From assembly GCA_014338405.1 (NCBI GenBank), contig JTDE01000446.1:25650-89649 (forward strand): a stretch of DNA of 64,000 bases. The letters are read 5' to 3'. Both the position numbers and the translations under genes were made by a program. This document shows, one piece after another, positions 46,413 to 58,742 of this stretch (within the stretch, counting starts at the first letter, position 1; each line of letters opens with the position of its first letter). This DNA comes from Paragonimus skrjabini miyazakii (Eukaryota; Platyhelminthes; Trematoda; Plagiorchiida; Troglotrematidae). The notes under the pieces are model-generated. The model saw only the letters and a list, made by a program, of their open reading frames with translations. It was not told where the DNA came from and did no database searches.

Positions 46413-47214
46413 CCTGAGAAAACAGCAAGTCCAAATTTGGCCTACTGTGTCAGTTGGGTCATAAATCATGTGGTGTACCGGTTGTTAGTCAGTAATGGAT
46501 CGTTTGAGGTTCTGGCCCTTATAAGGTGCTGACCATCACTTGCAATTAATCGTACCTCGGACAGTAGTACGAAATTTGCGGCTGATGTGCATTAGGATCG
46601 TTCACCGCTTAGATGTATCATTAGTATGTACAGTTGTCTGAATCGAGATTTCAAGTCTGTCAACAGAAAAAGTTCATCTGGATACATAAGATGAAAATGA
46701 TTGAGGGCGACACTACATCTTTTGTCTCTAGATTGTGAACATTTATTCTCCCTATTTGTAAATCCGATTATTCGTAACAACTTGGCGTTCATTTATGGTG
46801 CTCTATCTACCTTTATTTCGTCTTGTTGAATTCATTACTGCTAGGTAGTAGGGGATCTAGTTGATATAAGCTGAACACTTCTCACACATGACCGCAGTTT
46901 TCTTCGTCTCCTGAAGCGGAAGTCTTGCTTAATATCAACTTCTTGAAACTTCGTAAAGCAGCAAGCTCAGATGAATTCTCTCCAACTCTTTTTAAAGATG
47001 ATGGCCCAGTCCTAGTCAAGGAGTTGACAGTTTTGCCCCGAAAATTTTGGGTCACGGAAGTGGTTCCAAGCGGCTGAGCTTTTATCAACAATATACTCAC
47101 TATTAGAAATGGCTCAAGCATTTCGTGAGTTTAACCTGATTTTTAGTGTATATTATAGTCATTGCACTTGGTAAACCAAGCGTAACGTGTGAGCAACTCA
47201 TTCACAGTCTATGG

Positions 47215-48000
47215 TGACCAGGCTGTCCAGTTTCCTCTTTCTTATTCAACTTTGCATTACGCGAGATCCTGGAGTGTGCAAGTAAAATTGTGCAGAAATG
47301 TTTCCAGACACTGGACCTCTCGACCTAGGATATGCAGATGAAACTGTTCCGAGCTATGAGAGTTCATTGGGGCTTAGAACGTCTTGCACAGATTAACGGC
47401 TCCAGGTCGTCAGGTTGATATGAGCATTGCACTTCCCACGTGCAAGGTGTTGTTTCAAGATTGACCGGACTATGCACCTTCTCACACCCATGGTGATGAG
47501 GCGCTGGGTGTAGCCGGGATGTTAAAACACCTTGAGAGCGACATCCGCGCTGGTGGATTGTCTGATAAACTCACAAATCATGTAGCTAAAGCATATATGA
47601 CGTTTGGTAACGTATGCCATCTGTGGTGCAGACATCATCACAGTCGTTTAGTAAAAGATCACGTGTATACTGTCAATGCATGGACACACCTGACATACAG
47701 CTCCGAAACATGGCTTATTCGAGCAGACTGTGCGCGTGTGTCTGTTTTCGGCCATCAACAATTCCGAAGCGGCAGTCCGGTTGGCTAGTGTATGACACAG
47801 ATTAGGGGTATGTAGGCATGGATATAGAAGCTCATTTCAGTAGGACATTTCGGTTTCCCGACCGGCACCGGGTGCCGTTGAGTAAGGATGCTGTCTGGTA
47901 TGATGGGAAAAAAGAAGCAGAAGATGCTCGTGTCATGAATCTCTATGTGCATCGATGTAATGCCTTTTCCCCTTCTCTCTACACCTTACTTGTTTTTGCT
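47215..48000 (+). mobile_element. LINE fragment, RT box to C-terminus, heavily decayed
   Basis: A broken frame carries the RT motif QGCPVSSFLIQL near 47220, then ITREILECAS. The RT-to-C-terminal text lies in the frame 47519-47788: GDxxxRIxxA-like spacing, then FGNVCHLWCRHHHSR, KDHVYTVNAW and YSSETWLIRAD, equivalent to the RHLWRR...KGRVY...YGSETW block of the other LINE copies. The true 3' end is unclear and may reach 48050. It lies 3' of the exon A donor, antisense to the host gene. Confidence 0.7.
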
Positions 48001-48085
48001 GCACATAACTCAGTTGTTCTTCTTGTTTGTCACAGTAAGTCTGCCACTTTGCATGGCTTTTATCATGCTAAACACATGTATACTT

Positions 48086-48122
48086 GTATGCGATATATAT
48101 ACATTATACATATATATATATA
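48086..48122. repeat. AT-rich (TA)n microsatellite
   Basis: cgatatatatacattatacatatatatatatatcg lies about 55 bp beyond the exon A donor. Confidence 0.85.
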
Positions 48123-48176
48123 TCGCTACGGTTGTCAGCACACAAACGGAAAAGAGCCAAATCGGCATAACCCTAC

Positions 48177-48531
48177 CTCCAGTGAACCCTTGTGTTCGCC
48201 AGTCAAAGCAGGTGACGGTGCACCAGGAGTTGTGTTGGCTGGCACACCTCCTACAACATGATTGGGCATGGAACACGGGCCAGTCGTTGCTCCTATGCTT
48301 GTAGCAGTTTCCTCATCACGACGAATCAGATTGTCAGCAAACGTATCCAACATCATACGTTGTTTGGTCGTGCGTGTAATACGATTGGACAGACTTTCCG
48401 CTTGACGCTGACAATGACGTAGTTCCGTATTCAGCTCCTGTATAGTATGCGTCCATGTGTCCTCCTCCTCGGACAACGAGCGGGCGAAATAACTCACATC
48501 CAAGATGGTTGCCGCGCCCCGGATTTCCACT
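48177..48531 (-). CDS. DUF4140/DUF4139-family protein, exon A (end of N-terminal domain)
   Basis: Seen: an open exon of 118 codons plus one leading base, entered through acceptor ttcatttag (AG at 48533-48532) and left through donor GGAG|gtaggg. The peptide begins VEIRGAATILDVSYF and continues into a helical, Arg/Glu-rich stretch (about residues 20-70, e.g. ELNTELRHCQRQAESL). It ends in a Gly/Pro/Thr-rich linker (NTTPGAPSPALTG). Known: in the F37C4.5/MuiA-like family a DUF4140 domain ends with a G-A-x-I-x-D-V-x-Y strand followed by a long coiled coil. The function of these proteins is not established. The exon ends in phase 0, which matches exon B. The preceding exon, which should encode the start of DUF4140, was not found on the minus strand above 48531. 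A LINE fragment and an AT microsatellite lie just past its donor. Confidence 0.85.
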
Positions 48532-50959
48532 CTAAATGAATAGCAAGAGAAATGGAATGTATTAGTGTTGTGAGAAGCGAAGAACAGTAGAGGTAATTAG
48601 GACACATTGTGGTGTGCTGGTTGACGAACAAAGATAACCTTCAGAACATAAGTGGAGAAATAAACCAACGTAGAGGAAAACTGGTATAAAATTTTAAAAA
48701 GACTGAGCCCTCATTTGTATCACGTAAATACCACCATATGGTCGTACAAACTGCATGCATTAGGCGTGAATCAAGGCAGTTTGTAATTAGCTTATCAGTC
48801 GATAAAACAATAACAAGTATGATTATCATCTACCAACATACCCTGACGTTGAAAATGGTTATGCGGACTGGAGACGAAGAGGCCTCGTTACACTCCTCAT
48901 GATCACTTCCAAAAGTACACCGCTCATCACAGTCAAAGAATTCCGACGTGTATAGACCAAGTGGATACAGATAGAGGTGGACAGAGATAGTAGGCTAGTG
49001 CTCGAATCCCCGAGCCCTTATTTACCTCGAGTTGAGATTTTAGTTTTTATACCACGAGACGTTTAGTTGCCTGTGAGGTACAGGGTCACATGTAGAATTA
49101 GCGCCATCAGACCTTCCAGACTTATACAACCGGGGTTGGAACCCGTGACCATGTGATTCATAGTTGGTATCGCTATCACTGTGATGCTACGAACCCTTTA
49201 GATCTCAACTACTCACAAGAAGAGTAAGTGAACTGCTAAGTGATGTCTGTAGAGAGTTAAAGCCTAGGGTTTCCTATTGGTGGTGAAAGAAATGTGACGG
49301 TTTTCCCCAACTAGCACCACCCTCAAAATCCTGAGCGGTCAAACAAAGCAATTACGAGTCCGAGGCGAATGATTCATAGCCGTTAATGATAAACATAATT
49401 GGTACCACCTAGGGATCAAGACAGAACTTGCTGATAAGTTTACTAGAACTTTTGTACAACGATTTGATTTTGACGAACATACAGTGAGTGAGATAGAGAG
49501 CATATCACCGCAATCAGAATAGTCAGAACCTTCGGAAGATAAACAATGGGTGAATCGAAAGGGGAATCCTAGTCAACTGTGAGGGAAGGGTTAAATTAGA
49601 TATGATTGATGACCGGTAGACAAAAATATCTTTGGCGACTGATAATGTTGAGTTAATCGAATGTGACTAGAAATAAAGTTAGTCAAACAACCTTCGGAAC
49701 ATTTTTGCAATACACCGTCATGGACACACAGCTTCCCGTAACTGGTTGTGCAGAAATCGTTCGCATGGACCACGCCAACCCTCTCTTTCTTCCCCCATTC
49801 CCCATACTCATTAATCACACTGTTTACATGAGACGTGAGCTGTACTGATAAACAGTGTTTCCTACAATTTTCATGTGTTTGTCTCGTTCAATGCGTCATC
49901 TATTCGCTTTGGTCTTAATCGCCCAAAATTTAAAAGAACTTCGCCCACATTATTATCGATCACAGCTAGATCACAGACAGCCTAGTAGTTGGACAGAAAG
50001 ACCGGGAGACCGTAAAACAGGCCAGTTCGCTCACTTGATTCAAATGTTTGCAACTAACTGGTTGTTCATTGTTTGTCCTCCAGTCAGATGGAGCTGTCGC
50101 CATAAGTATGTGCCAAATTGGATGCAGCAGAGTCGATGGTGTCGCCACAACAAGTGGGATACAGTGTAGATTCAATTGTTCCAATAATGAGGACCATCGC
50201 ATCAGTGACCGATACTAAGTGGCACACACACCAATATAACAGCAGACGAAAGCGTGATAAAATTCTCCGTGCTGTTTCAATGTATACAATCTTGGGACGA
50301 GATTGTTATCCACGTGACATCAATGAATCGGACGATCTATAAACTATGGTTTGAGTGTAGCCCTGTTTTGAGGAACAATAAACCACTCTCAGTGAGCAAA
50401 GTATCGAGCTTCAAACTGTCACCGATTGATTAGTCAGAAGCGGCAGGTACGCGTGAATGCCCGAGGACGTCCCGTGGGAATTATCTATGCCCACTGATTG
50501 GGTGAAACATCAAGTATTCACGAGGTTTTCAATCACGGTGCAAACGAATTGAAATGTGAAAGTTTCGAATCTGTCGCTTCAGCGGTTTAGAGTGACCAGT
50601 GTAGTTGCACTCAACAATGGTGAGAACTGACGCCTGTTTACTGCAATAACCTGGTCACTCAGCGTGATCAACTCCCTCTGCATTGATGAAGGAGGAGAGC
50701 AGATGGCAAATGAATGCGCAATCATGTTATTTTCTTTCAAACTGTAGCAAAATAACATATACGTGGTGACATCGTACGGATCGTACCGTGGTTTACAATG
50801 GAACGCCAATAGCAGATGCGGTATCGGATTACCAACTCAGAACACACCTGTTAATTCTAAGCTTCCCCAAGGGGATTATCCCGTTTTGTGCACAATTTTG
50901 GGTCACATATAGCTAGTCGGACATCAGACGAGGAGTGAAAACTCCCTTACCTTGTAAAC
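48532..50959. other. Upstream of exon A, nothing recognised except a SINE piece
   Basis: This is where the preceding DUF4140 exon might lie. No IR-V/E-like end with a phase-2 donor was found on the minus strand. Confidence 0.5.
49128..49185 (-). repeat. tRNA-like SINE fragment
   Basis: The minus strand holds cacgggttccaaccccggtt (B box) preceded by tagcgataccaactatgaat at tRNA-like spacing. Confidence 0.4.
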
Positions 50960-51805
50960 CAGTCAAGAAGGAGCGAGAGAAGCTATCTGTTACTGTATGT
51001 TCAAGGCTATTGGGGAGCAATCCGTATCCTTGGCAAGTGCTTTGTTCAACCAAACGTAATCGCCCAGTGAGCCAGGAAAGAATTGCTCGCTGGACCGAGT
51101 TTGAAGTATGGAGAAGTTGACGGGCTACGATTATTGGCGACTAACATGCGTAATTACCAGCTGACGTTGTCACGGCTGAAGAGAACGGATGAGATAAACA
51201 GGCGTTGCAGAACGGCTGCCGCCGAACCTGCAGGATCGATGGGCTGAACTGGTCGATGGCGTTGCGAAAAGAAAGCTGGGATTTGAAGACCTCTTAACTT
51301 TTATGGACAATCGAATATCTGTCGCTGATAGTGACTGTCAGAAGCTTTCTAGCGTGTGCCAAAATATAGCTATCGTCCTCAACAAAATGACCCCTAGATA
51401 TGTCCGGTGTAATGCCAGTATGGACGACCAAAGTATCTGGATGCCCTTTTAAACTTAGTAATCACGACACACCGAAATGCCTACGATTCTCGAAACGATG
51501 GTTGGACGAACGTAAAAGGACAATAAGGCATCATAAACACTGCTACGCTTGTTTTAACTTGAATCATATAGCCACATTATGAAGTGTGTGTGTACGCGAT
51601 GGGTCAGTGCCTGAGTGCGGTAAACGACGCCACACGCTAATGTATCATAACATACGAGACCGATTATCTATCCGGAACCCGAAAAATACGCATTGCGCGT
51701 CCAAGTCTAAAAACCTCAGCAATATTCGTCTGGAGCTTGTCCAAGTCTGGCCACTAGGTCCGCAGGTATGGGAATACACATGCCTTTTTGGAAAAACGAT
51801 CTGAC
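50960..51805 (+). pseudogene. BEL/Pao retrotransposon Gag relic (DUF1759-like region and zinc knuckle)
   Basis: Seen: one frame reads NLQDRWAELVDGVAKRKLGF, then EDLLTFMDNRISVADSDCQ (about 51227-51350). The frame at 51400-51582 continues with CPFKLSNHDTPKCLRF and HHKHCYACFNLNHIA. After a TGA (51580-51582) it ends PECGKRRHTLMYH. Known: BEL/Pao Gag proteins have an L-Q-x-R-W-A-x-x-A/V-D stretch, then C-P-x-C...H-x-x-x-x-C and a terminal CxxCxxRHHTLLH. The match in order and spacing is good, although several Cys are lost. Protease and RT were not recognised downstream. Confidence 0.7.
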
Positions 51806-52583
51806 TCAATGACAACCTATATAAAATTAGCTGAGAAGCTGTCTGAGCTTAGATATTTACCATATAAACATTAGCATCACTCAAGGTACAAGGCAAACCG
51901 CATGCAACCGAACCAGTGTGGAAGTGCATTCTGTATCTAATGGCGTTTTAATAAAGGTGGACCAAACCGTTGCAATACATAACTCAGTAACTAACACCAA
52001 TCGTTGGCCACATTTGACATAGGTGAGTGTATGGGTTACCCTCAGACTGCGGTGCTATGTAGCTGGTAGCTGGTAATGTGCCTGAAGAACACTGAGTAAT
52101 GGACCAGAGGAATGAAAATAAGGATAAACAATACATAGCGAAAATTCAGCCAGGTTGGGTACAGCGAGCACCCACAGAAGTAGACTCGATGTCTATCGCA
52201 CTAGTTAATAACAACAACACCGGGCGAATGTAAACAGATAAAGTAATTCGAGGGTATGAACTCGAAATCGAACACGTCAAACCGGCAAGCACAGATGCGA
52301 TAAAAACAACTGTAATGTCTTATGCATTAGATCTTCAGCATACGGATTCGTATGTTTTTCCTGATGACTGTATTGTGCAAGAGAAACTATCATTCCAGAG
52401 GAGGCGACCAACAAATAGTCCATAACGTCTCATGAATTACTCTGAATAGGGCCAAATAACATGGAAGAAGTTTCAACTGCAATGTCTCTAGGACATCCTC
52501 ACAAGACATCCTATTTTCACTGTAAGGCGGATCAGTGTCAGAAAGCGCTAAATGTGCGGTGAGACATGAAAAAATAGTCAACA
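51806..52583. other. Between BEL/Pao relic and LINE, nothing recognised
   Basis: BEL protease text was looked for here and not recognised. Confidence 0.5.
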
Positions 52584-53822
52584 CTCACATCATTATCACC
52601 ACCATCATCATAACAGCCATGAACCTGACCAAAAGGTACTGTGGCTCGGTCTTCCGCTCACCTCAACAATGACGTGGAATAGCCTGGAAGAAAACGTTAC
52701 TAAGAAGATTGAAAATTAGTAAAAGAACACTAAGCGGAAGAACTAGAAATGATATGGACACAGGTACACCATTGACTGCGACATACCGCCATCTCGGATA
52801 GCGTCTCTAACCGGCGGTTGGAATGATCACGAGGACCCCATCCATGCAGGCGACACCTACCCACTTTGCTCAATGGAGCAGTCAAGGTCTCCATATTTCG
52901 TGACCACGTTATTGCTTGACCACCACGCGGTTTTACCCAACTGTTGGTGGTCTGAGCATATAATGCCCGGTACGGTAAACGATTAGATGGCATACGGAGT
53001 ACGTGACCCAATCATCGCAAACTGTGTACCGTGATTAATTGACCAATTGGTCGCGCATCCCGAGCGTTCCGGAACACGCACCGGCGAACTGCCACATTGT
53101 TCACGCGATCAGTCCACTTAATATTGGCCAATTGGCGGAGACAACGATGGCAAAAAACAGCAAGCCTGTTGATATCTTCTTTGTGAACAGACCACGTTTT
53201 CAAACCATAAAGCAAAACGGAACATACACAGGCATTATATACCCTTCCTTTTAGCGACAACCGAACGTCTTTTCGACGCCAAAGATGACGCAGTTTGGCA
53301 AAGGCAACTCGTGCCTTTGCAATCCTCGTTGATATCTCATCAGCAATATTACAGGCTGACGAGATAGTGCTACCCAAGTATGTGAAGGTGTCCACAGTCT
53401 CAAGCGGATTACCTGCAATGATGAAAGTAGGAGTTGAAGTGCCCCAGTCTTGAAGCAACACTTTGTACTTTGACGGTGCAAAGCGCATTCCATACAAACC
53501 AGCTCGGTCGCCCAACCTGTGCAGCATGGTCTGCATGTTTTCGGCAGAGGGGTTAAGTAAGACAATGTCGTCCGCATACTCCAGATCGGTCAATCTAGCG
53601 CCAGGAAGAAGCTCAACACAACGCCAACTGGATTCCCGGAGCGCACTCTCCAGAATGTCGTTCATTACAAAATTGAATAGGAAGGGGGAAACCAGACACC
53701 GTTACGAACACCACTAGAAGTGATGAACGCCAGAGATAGTTGTCCATAAACTCTCACCCTGCTTGCAGAGTGAGCATACAGTGATCTCAACAGATTCACG
53801 AAAAGTTCCTCGGAGGTTATCT
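52584..53822 (-). mobile_element. LINE, 5'-truncated, RT to 3' end
   Basis: Seen: the longest RT frame of the window (53012-53665) contains ARLTDLEYADDIVLLNPSAE with the catalytic YADD. It continues TFTYLGSTISSACNIADEIS, FAKLRHLWRRKDVRLSLKGR and LLYGLKTWSVHKEDINRL. A TGA at 53012-53014 stands where the family has Trp, and the same frame goes on LGHVLRMPSNRLPYRALY. Upstream text (VRVYGQLSLAFITSSG) is offset by a one-base indel near 53700. The 5' end is lost near 53822, about 40 bp from the start of the long direct repeat. The catcat-rich 3' tail lies at about 52588-52612. Confidence 0.92.
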
Positions 53823-53862
53823 CACGTCAATCACATTTATATCGATGTAAATTATTTTCACC

Positions 53863-55011
53863 TCCGCGCGTTAGAAACCGTCGGTCGTATTGTTTCATGT
53901 GTTCTTGTACAAAAGAAGTGCGGTCGGATTCGGAGAAATATCTGAATTCTCTGAATGTGTGCTCAGTGTCAACACTCATAATAGGTCTGAGAAATGTTCC
54001 GCAGTAAGTCGAATGAATAAACAAACAGAACTTGTGACAAACAGACGATTCCTGACTGTTATTTTTCTTCCACTGAGACGATCACATGACCACTGGATTA
54101 AAAGTTATCAAAGTATTGACAACGGGAACCAGCAACAATCTTTGCTCCTTCAGCTGCACGATTAGTGTTTATCAAATAGCTGGAATGTGCACGAACCAGA
54201 AACGGGTTATTCTTTTTGGAGGGAGACGAGGCACCTTTGTCAGTTAAGCCATCGGAGAGTTATCAACCGACCCCATCACAAAATTCATCGCCGCTTCATA
54301 ATTCTAACGGAAGCCTTCAACTCTCATCCATGCGCCCCAGCGAATAACGCCCGATGATGACGGCACTTCGTTAAAGAAGATTAAGTCGAGAAAAGAGTGT
54401 CTTCTTGATGAACAGTTGCTTCAAGGTGATGACTACATAAACGACTTCAACAGACGAAGAACTGACAAATTCTACAACGCAATGTGTTTGTTGCCGTCTA
54501 TCGTGTTCATTTCCTAGCATGTTGACTTGCTGAAATGTACTGGGCTTGTCTGATCACAAGTTACTGAACTCTTTAAATCTCAACCGGGATTTTTCCGCTG
54601 GCTTCAAAAGGACTTTAGTTTTGGACGGTTCAACGAGTCTTGTCGGCTTCTAGGGCCAACACCGCTTCTTATTTGTTCATCAAATCACACTCTTAGCCTA
54701 CGAGCAGCTCGTTCCTTGTTAAAATCGCCTAAACTTCGTTTTTTGTTGGTGTAACGATCGAATTTTCTTAACCATACCGTTCGTTTTATATATTGACCTC
54801 GTTTTCCGTTCGACCGTTACATTATTTTGGACTGCATTGGTTACAATGTTTAGTGTTCGTCTGATACCTCACGTATTATCCAGTCTACTGGTTCTCTACA
54901 TTTGAGGTTACCACGAGGAGTCATAAATTAGATTTCTTATACTTATCTTGTTCATTATTGTTCCATTTAGTACAATAATCTTCACTGCTCTCTCCAACCG
55001 TTGATATTTGG
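53863..55011. repeat. Long direct repeat, copy 2
   Basis: Partner of bases 1-1152, in direct orientation. It starts within about 40 bases of the 5'-truncated end of a minus-strand LINE (52584-53822). Similarity to copy 1 falls abruptly after 55011, then continues at an old-repeat level to about 55155, and an R1 repeat follows at 55381. The mix of a near-identical core and diverged flanks of the same repeat unit suggests homogenisation of an older pair or a recent partial duplication. An assembly duplication cannot be excluded. Confidence 0.95.
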
Positions 55012-55380
55012 AAAGGTTGGTTTATGGCAGCCACTTAAGCTATTCGGTATTAACCACTTGTTCAATCAACAGCGAGTCGTCGTCGCACGCATTTGATAGT
55101 GGGACTTAGATTTATCGAATACGCGTTACTGACTGGTCCCGAAGTCAAACAGGACCAACAGTGTGATGAGACGCGAAACAGATGGGTTCGGTAGACAAAT
55201 AGTCGGTCGCAGACAGCGACCATAAATACCGGAGCACAGTGGATTCATAAGTGAACCACGTGATTTCCTATGGAAATGCTACATGACTCTTTGCTGATAT
55301 ATTCAAACCCCAGCAACACGGCTGCTCTCTACCAACGTCACTTGGTTACTGCAACAAATTTTCGACCCTAAAAAACGACC

Positions 55381-55800
55381 TATGTTGAACATCACTCAGA
55401 ACCGATCGCAGCTGTCGTATAACCATAAACTTTTCGACCATCCAATTTTGAAAAAAGCACCAGACTCGAATTTCGCTCTCATTAGAGCTCGTCAGTAGTG
55501 CATATCCTTGTTGAGGCTGGAACTAAGACTCCGGCCACGCATTCATAAAGAAACCGTGTTGAACACTGAGCCACTGACCCTACATTAGGCACGACTGAAT
55601 TATCATATACAAAAACTCAGCCACATTCGTTCAGGACTGATGTTCAGATTGCCCAATCGCCTTGAGTGAAGACATTAACTGTTCTATTAACTTCTACCGT
55701 TAACCCCACAACCAAGACTTCGATTCAAATTGAAATTACCGATATCACTGGAGCTATCTAGCGGTATTTTAATTACTGATCGGTAGTAGGAGATATTGGT
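55381..55800 (+). repeat. Interspersed repeat R1, near full-length copy
   Basis: Aligns in order with 13497-13930: ttgaacatcactcag, cgatcgcagctgtcg, cgctctcattagagctcgtc, ttaggcacgactgaattatca and ttttaattactgatcggtag. Divergence is roughly a quarter of positions by eye, so this is an old repeat. Confidence 0.8.
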
Positions 55801-55885
55801 GAATCCGAATTGGTAAACCAGACCTGTCTAATAAAACTAGTTCATCAGAGATGCCACTCTCACAGTGAACGAACTGGTACACATG

Positions 55886-55903
55886 CACACACACACACAC
55901 ACA
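55886..55903. repeat. (CA)n microsatellite
   Basis: About nine uninterrupted ca units. Confidence 0.9.
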
Positions 55904-56496
55904 AACCAACTTCAGTAATAACACCAAGAAACACAGACGGTGTATCTCACCGGAAACGTGTTACGCCCAAACCAGGGGCGGGCAAATTTTCTTCATACTA
56001 ATATCGTTCACACAGTACGAATAGACCAACTTGTTGATCGCACAGACTGCAGCAAAAAAAAAAAACACGCACAACTCATATTTGAGGGTTTGACGTCTCC
56101 TGCAAACCACCAGACAATCGTCCATTAGTTCGTATCATGGTTCGACTAGATGGTCTTTGATTACTACTATAACGCATGTGGCCAACAAGCTGGTCTATTC
56201 ATACTATGTGTGTGAATGAATAAGTAGTTCGCAATAAGTCTGTTCAGTAGACAAACAACGCAGTACCTTCGTGGTGCTCATTATGTCACCTGACAACATT
56301 CCTGGTCGCAAAAGTATGCGTGATTGGCATTTTCGGTCAAAGCAGTATTGCAAAAAAGATTGACGATAGAGTGAGCCAACACCAACTTTCAGATAAACAC
56401 GATGTTACCAAGAAGCAAACACAACATATAGTGAATGTAACTAATGGACAGCATGCAATAAATGCTGTCGGTACAGCAAAGGATAAAAACAGCGCC

Positions 56497-56735
56497 TCAA
56501 GACAAGTCTGGATATTGCCAAACTGAACTCGAAGGTTGATAACATCGTTTTACTCGTAGGTGTTCTGAAAGCACAAATCGGTTGACTCGGAATCAATGAA
56601 AGTCGGTTAGATGGGCGTTACTCTACGGGGACTCTCAGTTCGAGTAGTAACAAACGCCAACTAAAGTTGTGAGCAAAAAATCGTTTGTCCTCGATCACTG
56701 TACCGCCGCTCAGCGACCTCCATCTACGGGTCAAC
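56497..56735 (+). pseudogene. Interrupted coding-like frame, unknown (possible element ORF1)
   Basis: Read in one frame the sequence gives LKTSLDIAKLNSKVDNIVLL, then a stop, then GINESRLDGRYSTGTLSSSS and SITVPPLSDLHLRVNG. The first part looks like a short coiled coil and the later part like a Ser-rich linker. This layout is common in LINE ORF1 proteins, but no zinc knuckle or other signature was found. Confidence 0.2.
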
Positions 56736-58707
56736 GGATCGATCATGTTGCTATTGGTGGTGATACAGACTGTCGGTTGTGCATGAATGAATGCACACGT
56801 TGTGGGTAGATTGTTGTCTTATTGTGTCCTATCGTAATCTGTAGGTCGTGCATCAGCAAATCGGGGTTAGGACATGTGGTAGAAATATTTCTTCGGGGTA
56901 TTCGTGTCCACAGACACGACAAGTACTTACACCGAGTCTGATGACGTTGCAATCAGCATTAACTTTTCGTGTAGTTCAGCGGACGCTCATATTTGCACTC
57001 CATGTGGACCGCAATAGCAGAACTTGCCATCAGGCATTGCTAGGTTAGCAGCAGAGAGCGCCGGTCTCCATTCTAACATGTATCACCGTTTTTGGTCATC
57101 AACCGTTGGTGTTATACTCAAGGAAAACATCACTGTACGTGGAATGTCTAACAAGTAAGCTGTTTTCTGGAATTCATTCAATGACATCCGGAGTCCTATA
57201 CGACCTCGTCTCACTGAAACTAGTAGTAGCCTGTTATCATTCCACAATTATTATGATCCAGTGTAGGACACTGATGTCTGTCGTATCATTATCTAGTTTT
57301 TAGATTGAACTCAAACGGCGCCAAAGAAAGTATTCAGAGTCTACGCCATGAGATGTTTGCTCAAGTCAACTCACAATTGGTGGCTGACTAAACGTACACA
57401 GCAAAAGTACGGAAGACGAACTGGACTCGCACTTGGAATAGCGTGACGAGCGGTTAACATCCACACTATCGAATCACCTCGAGTTTATACATCTAACTAC
57501 TGTTCTAACCTTGAGTTGATCAAGGTGATTGGACCAGGTGAAATTAATTCAACTGTCAGGTTTCTTGGTGTATTGATCGCTTGCCTGCAGTGTACATGCT
57601 TGTGATCTCCGTTACAGAATTTGGTTCATAGAAATATTATTTTTATACTTCCGAAAATCATCCGAAACAATTACCCTGAATCTGCTACGACTCGCTTCTG
57701 TCTTTCCATTCTTTCTCTACTCCAGGGAAATGGCTGCAAGTCAGAGAGGATTTGTCTTATACTCAAAGTGTGCGAGCACGTGAGTGCAACACATTTTCAG
57801 AAACGAGTTTTCCAAAACCTAGTTTTATGTCCCTGATTGGTAAGTTGATTGGATTAAGTCAGTAGTTCAGACCCAGCGCTTTCAGCATCAGTGATGCATC
57901 GATTTATGGATTCGATAAATAAAAAAACTCCCCAAAACAGGTCTAACAAGAGTGTAAAAGACTGAAAGTAGGTTTTTAAGGGTGAGCGTCCATTAACTGA
58001 GACAAGTAAAATAAGCCAATCGGAGAACTGACATTTCAAATCACATCATCTAAAGAAGAAAACGGCTGTTGCCTCCATACGCAGAGTGTGTTCCAATTGA
58101 GGTGTTGGCTGTTATAGCAAGGCGTGAATTGGACCCTAGTGAAACAATGATACGATATATGAACATGCCGAAACATGTTGGCTATGTAACCACACGATCT
58201 GAGAACGAAATCTCACCGAGTAAACATCTGGTAGTAGATTCAATTAAAATTAGATTACATTCGTGTCAAATTTAAATAACTGATAACTTGAAGCAAATAA
58301 ATCAATTATGCTGCACAGGACGTGGATAGAGAGTTAACAAACATGCGTGATACGTTTGCAGTCAAACACTGCAAGAAGATATGCAGTCTGGACAAAGATA
58401 GTCAAAAATTTTATTTCGGGTAGGGGGATATTATCAGCTGGACGACTGACAAATAGGGTTGCGGCTTGCAAGAATCAAGCCATGTGACCATTTGATTACA
58501 TCCAATCAGATTCACTCTTGTCGGTGTGTAGTCTGTTGCTCACTCGATTACTGCAATTACCGTTCCGCAAATTTGGATACTTGTGCTTAATCGCAACTTC
58601 CACAAAAAAGAACTGCCTGTAAGCCTAACTGATAAACAACGAACTGTGAGAGCACTTTCGCTCTAGGTCGTCATATAATACCGCCCAATCCAAATCAATG
58701 CAAAAAA

Positions 58708-58742
58708 GATAGACTGTTAAAGCTATGGTTCGAATCCGGGCT
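58708..58742 (+). repeat. tRNA-like 3' half
   Basis: ttaaagctatggttcgaatccgggct is a good B-box/T-arm. No matching 5' half was found. Confidence 0.35.
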
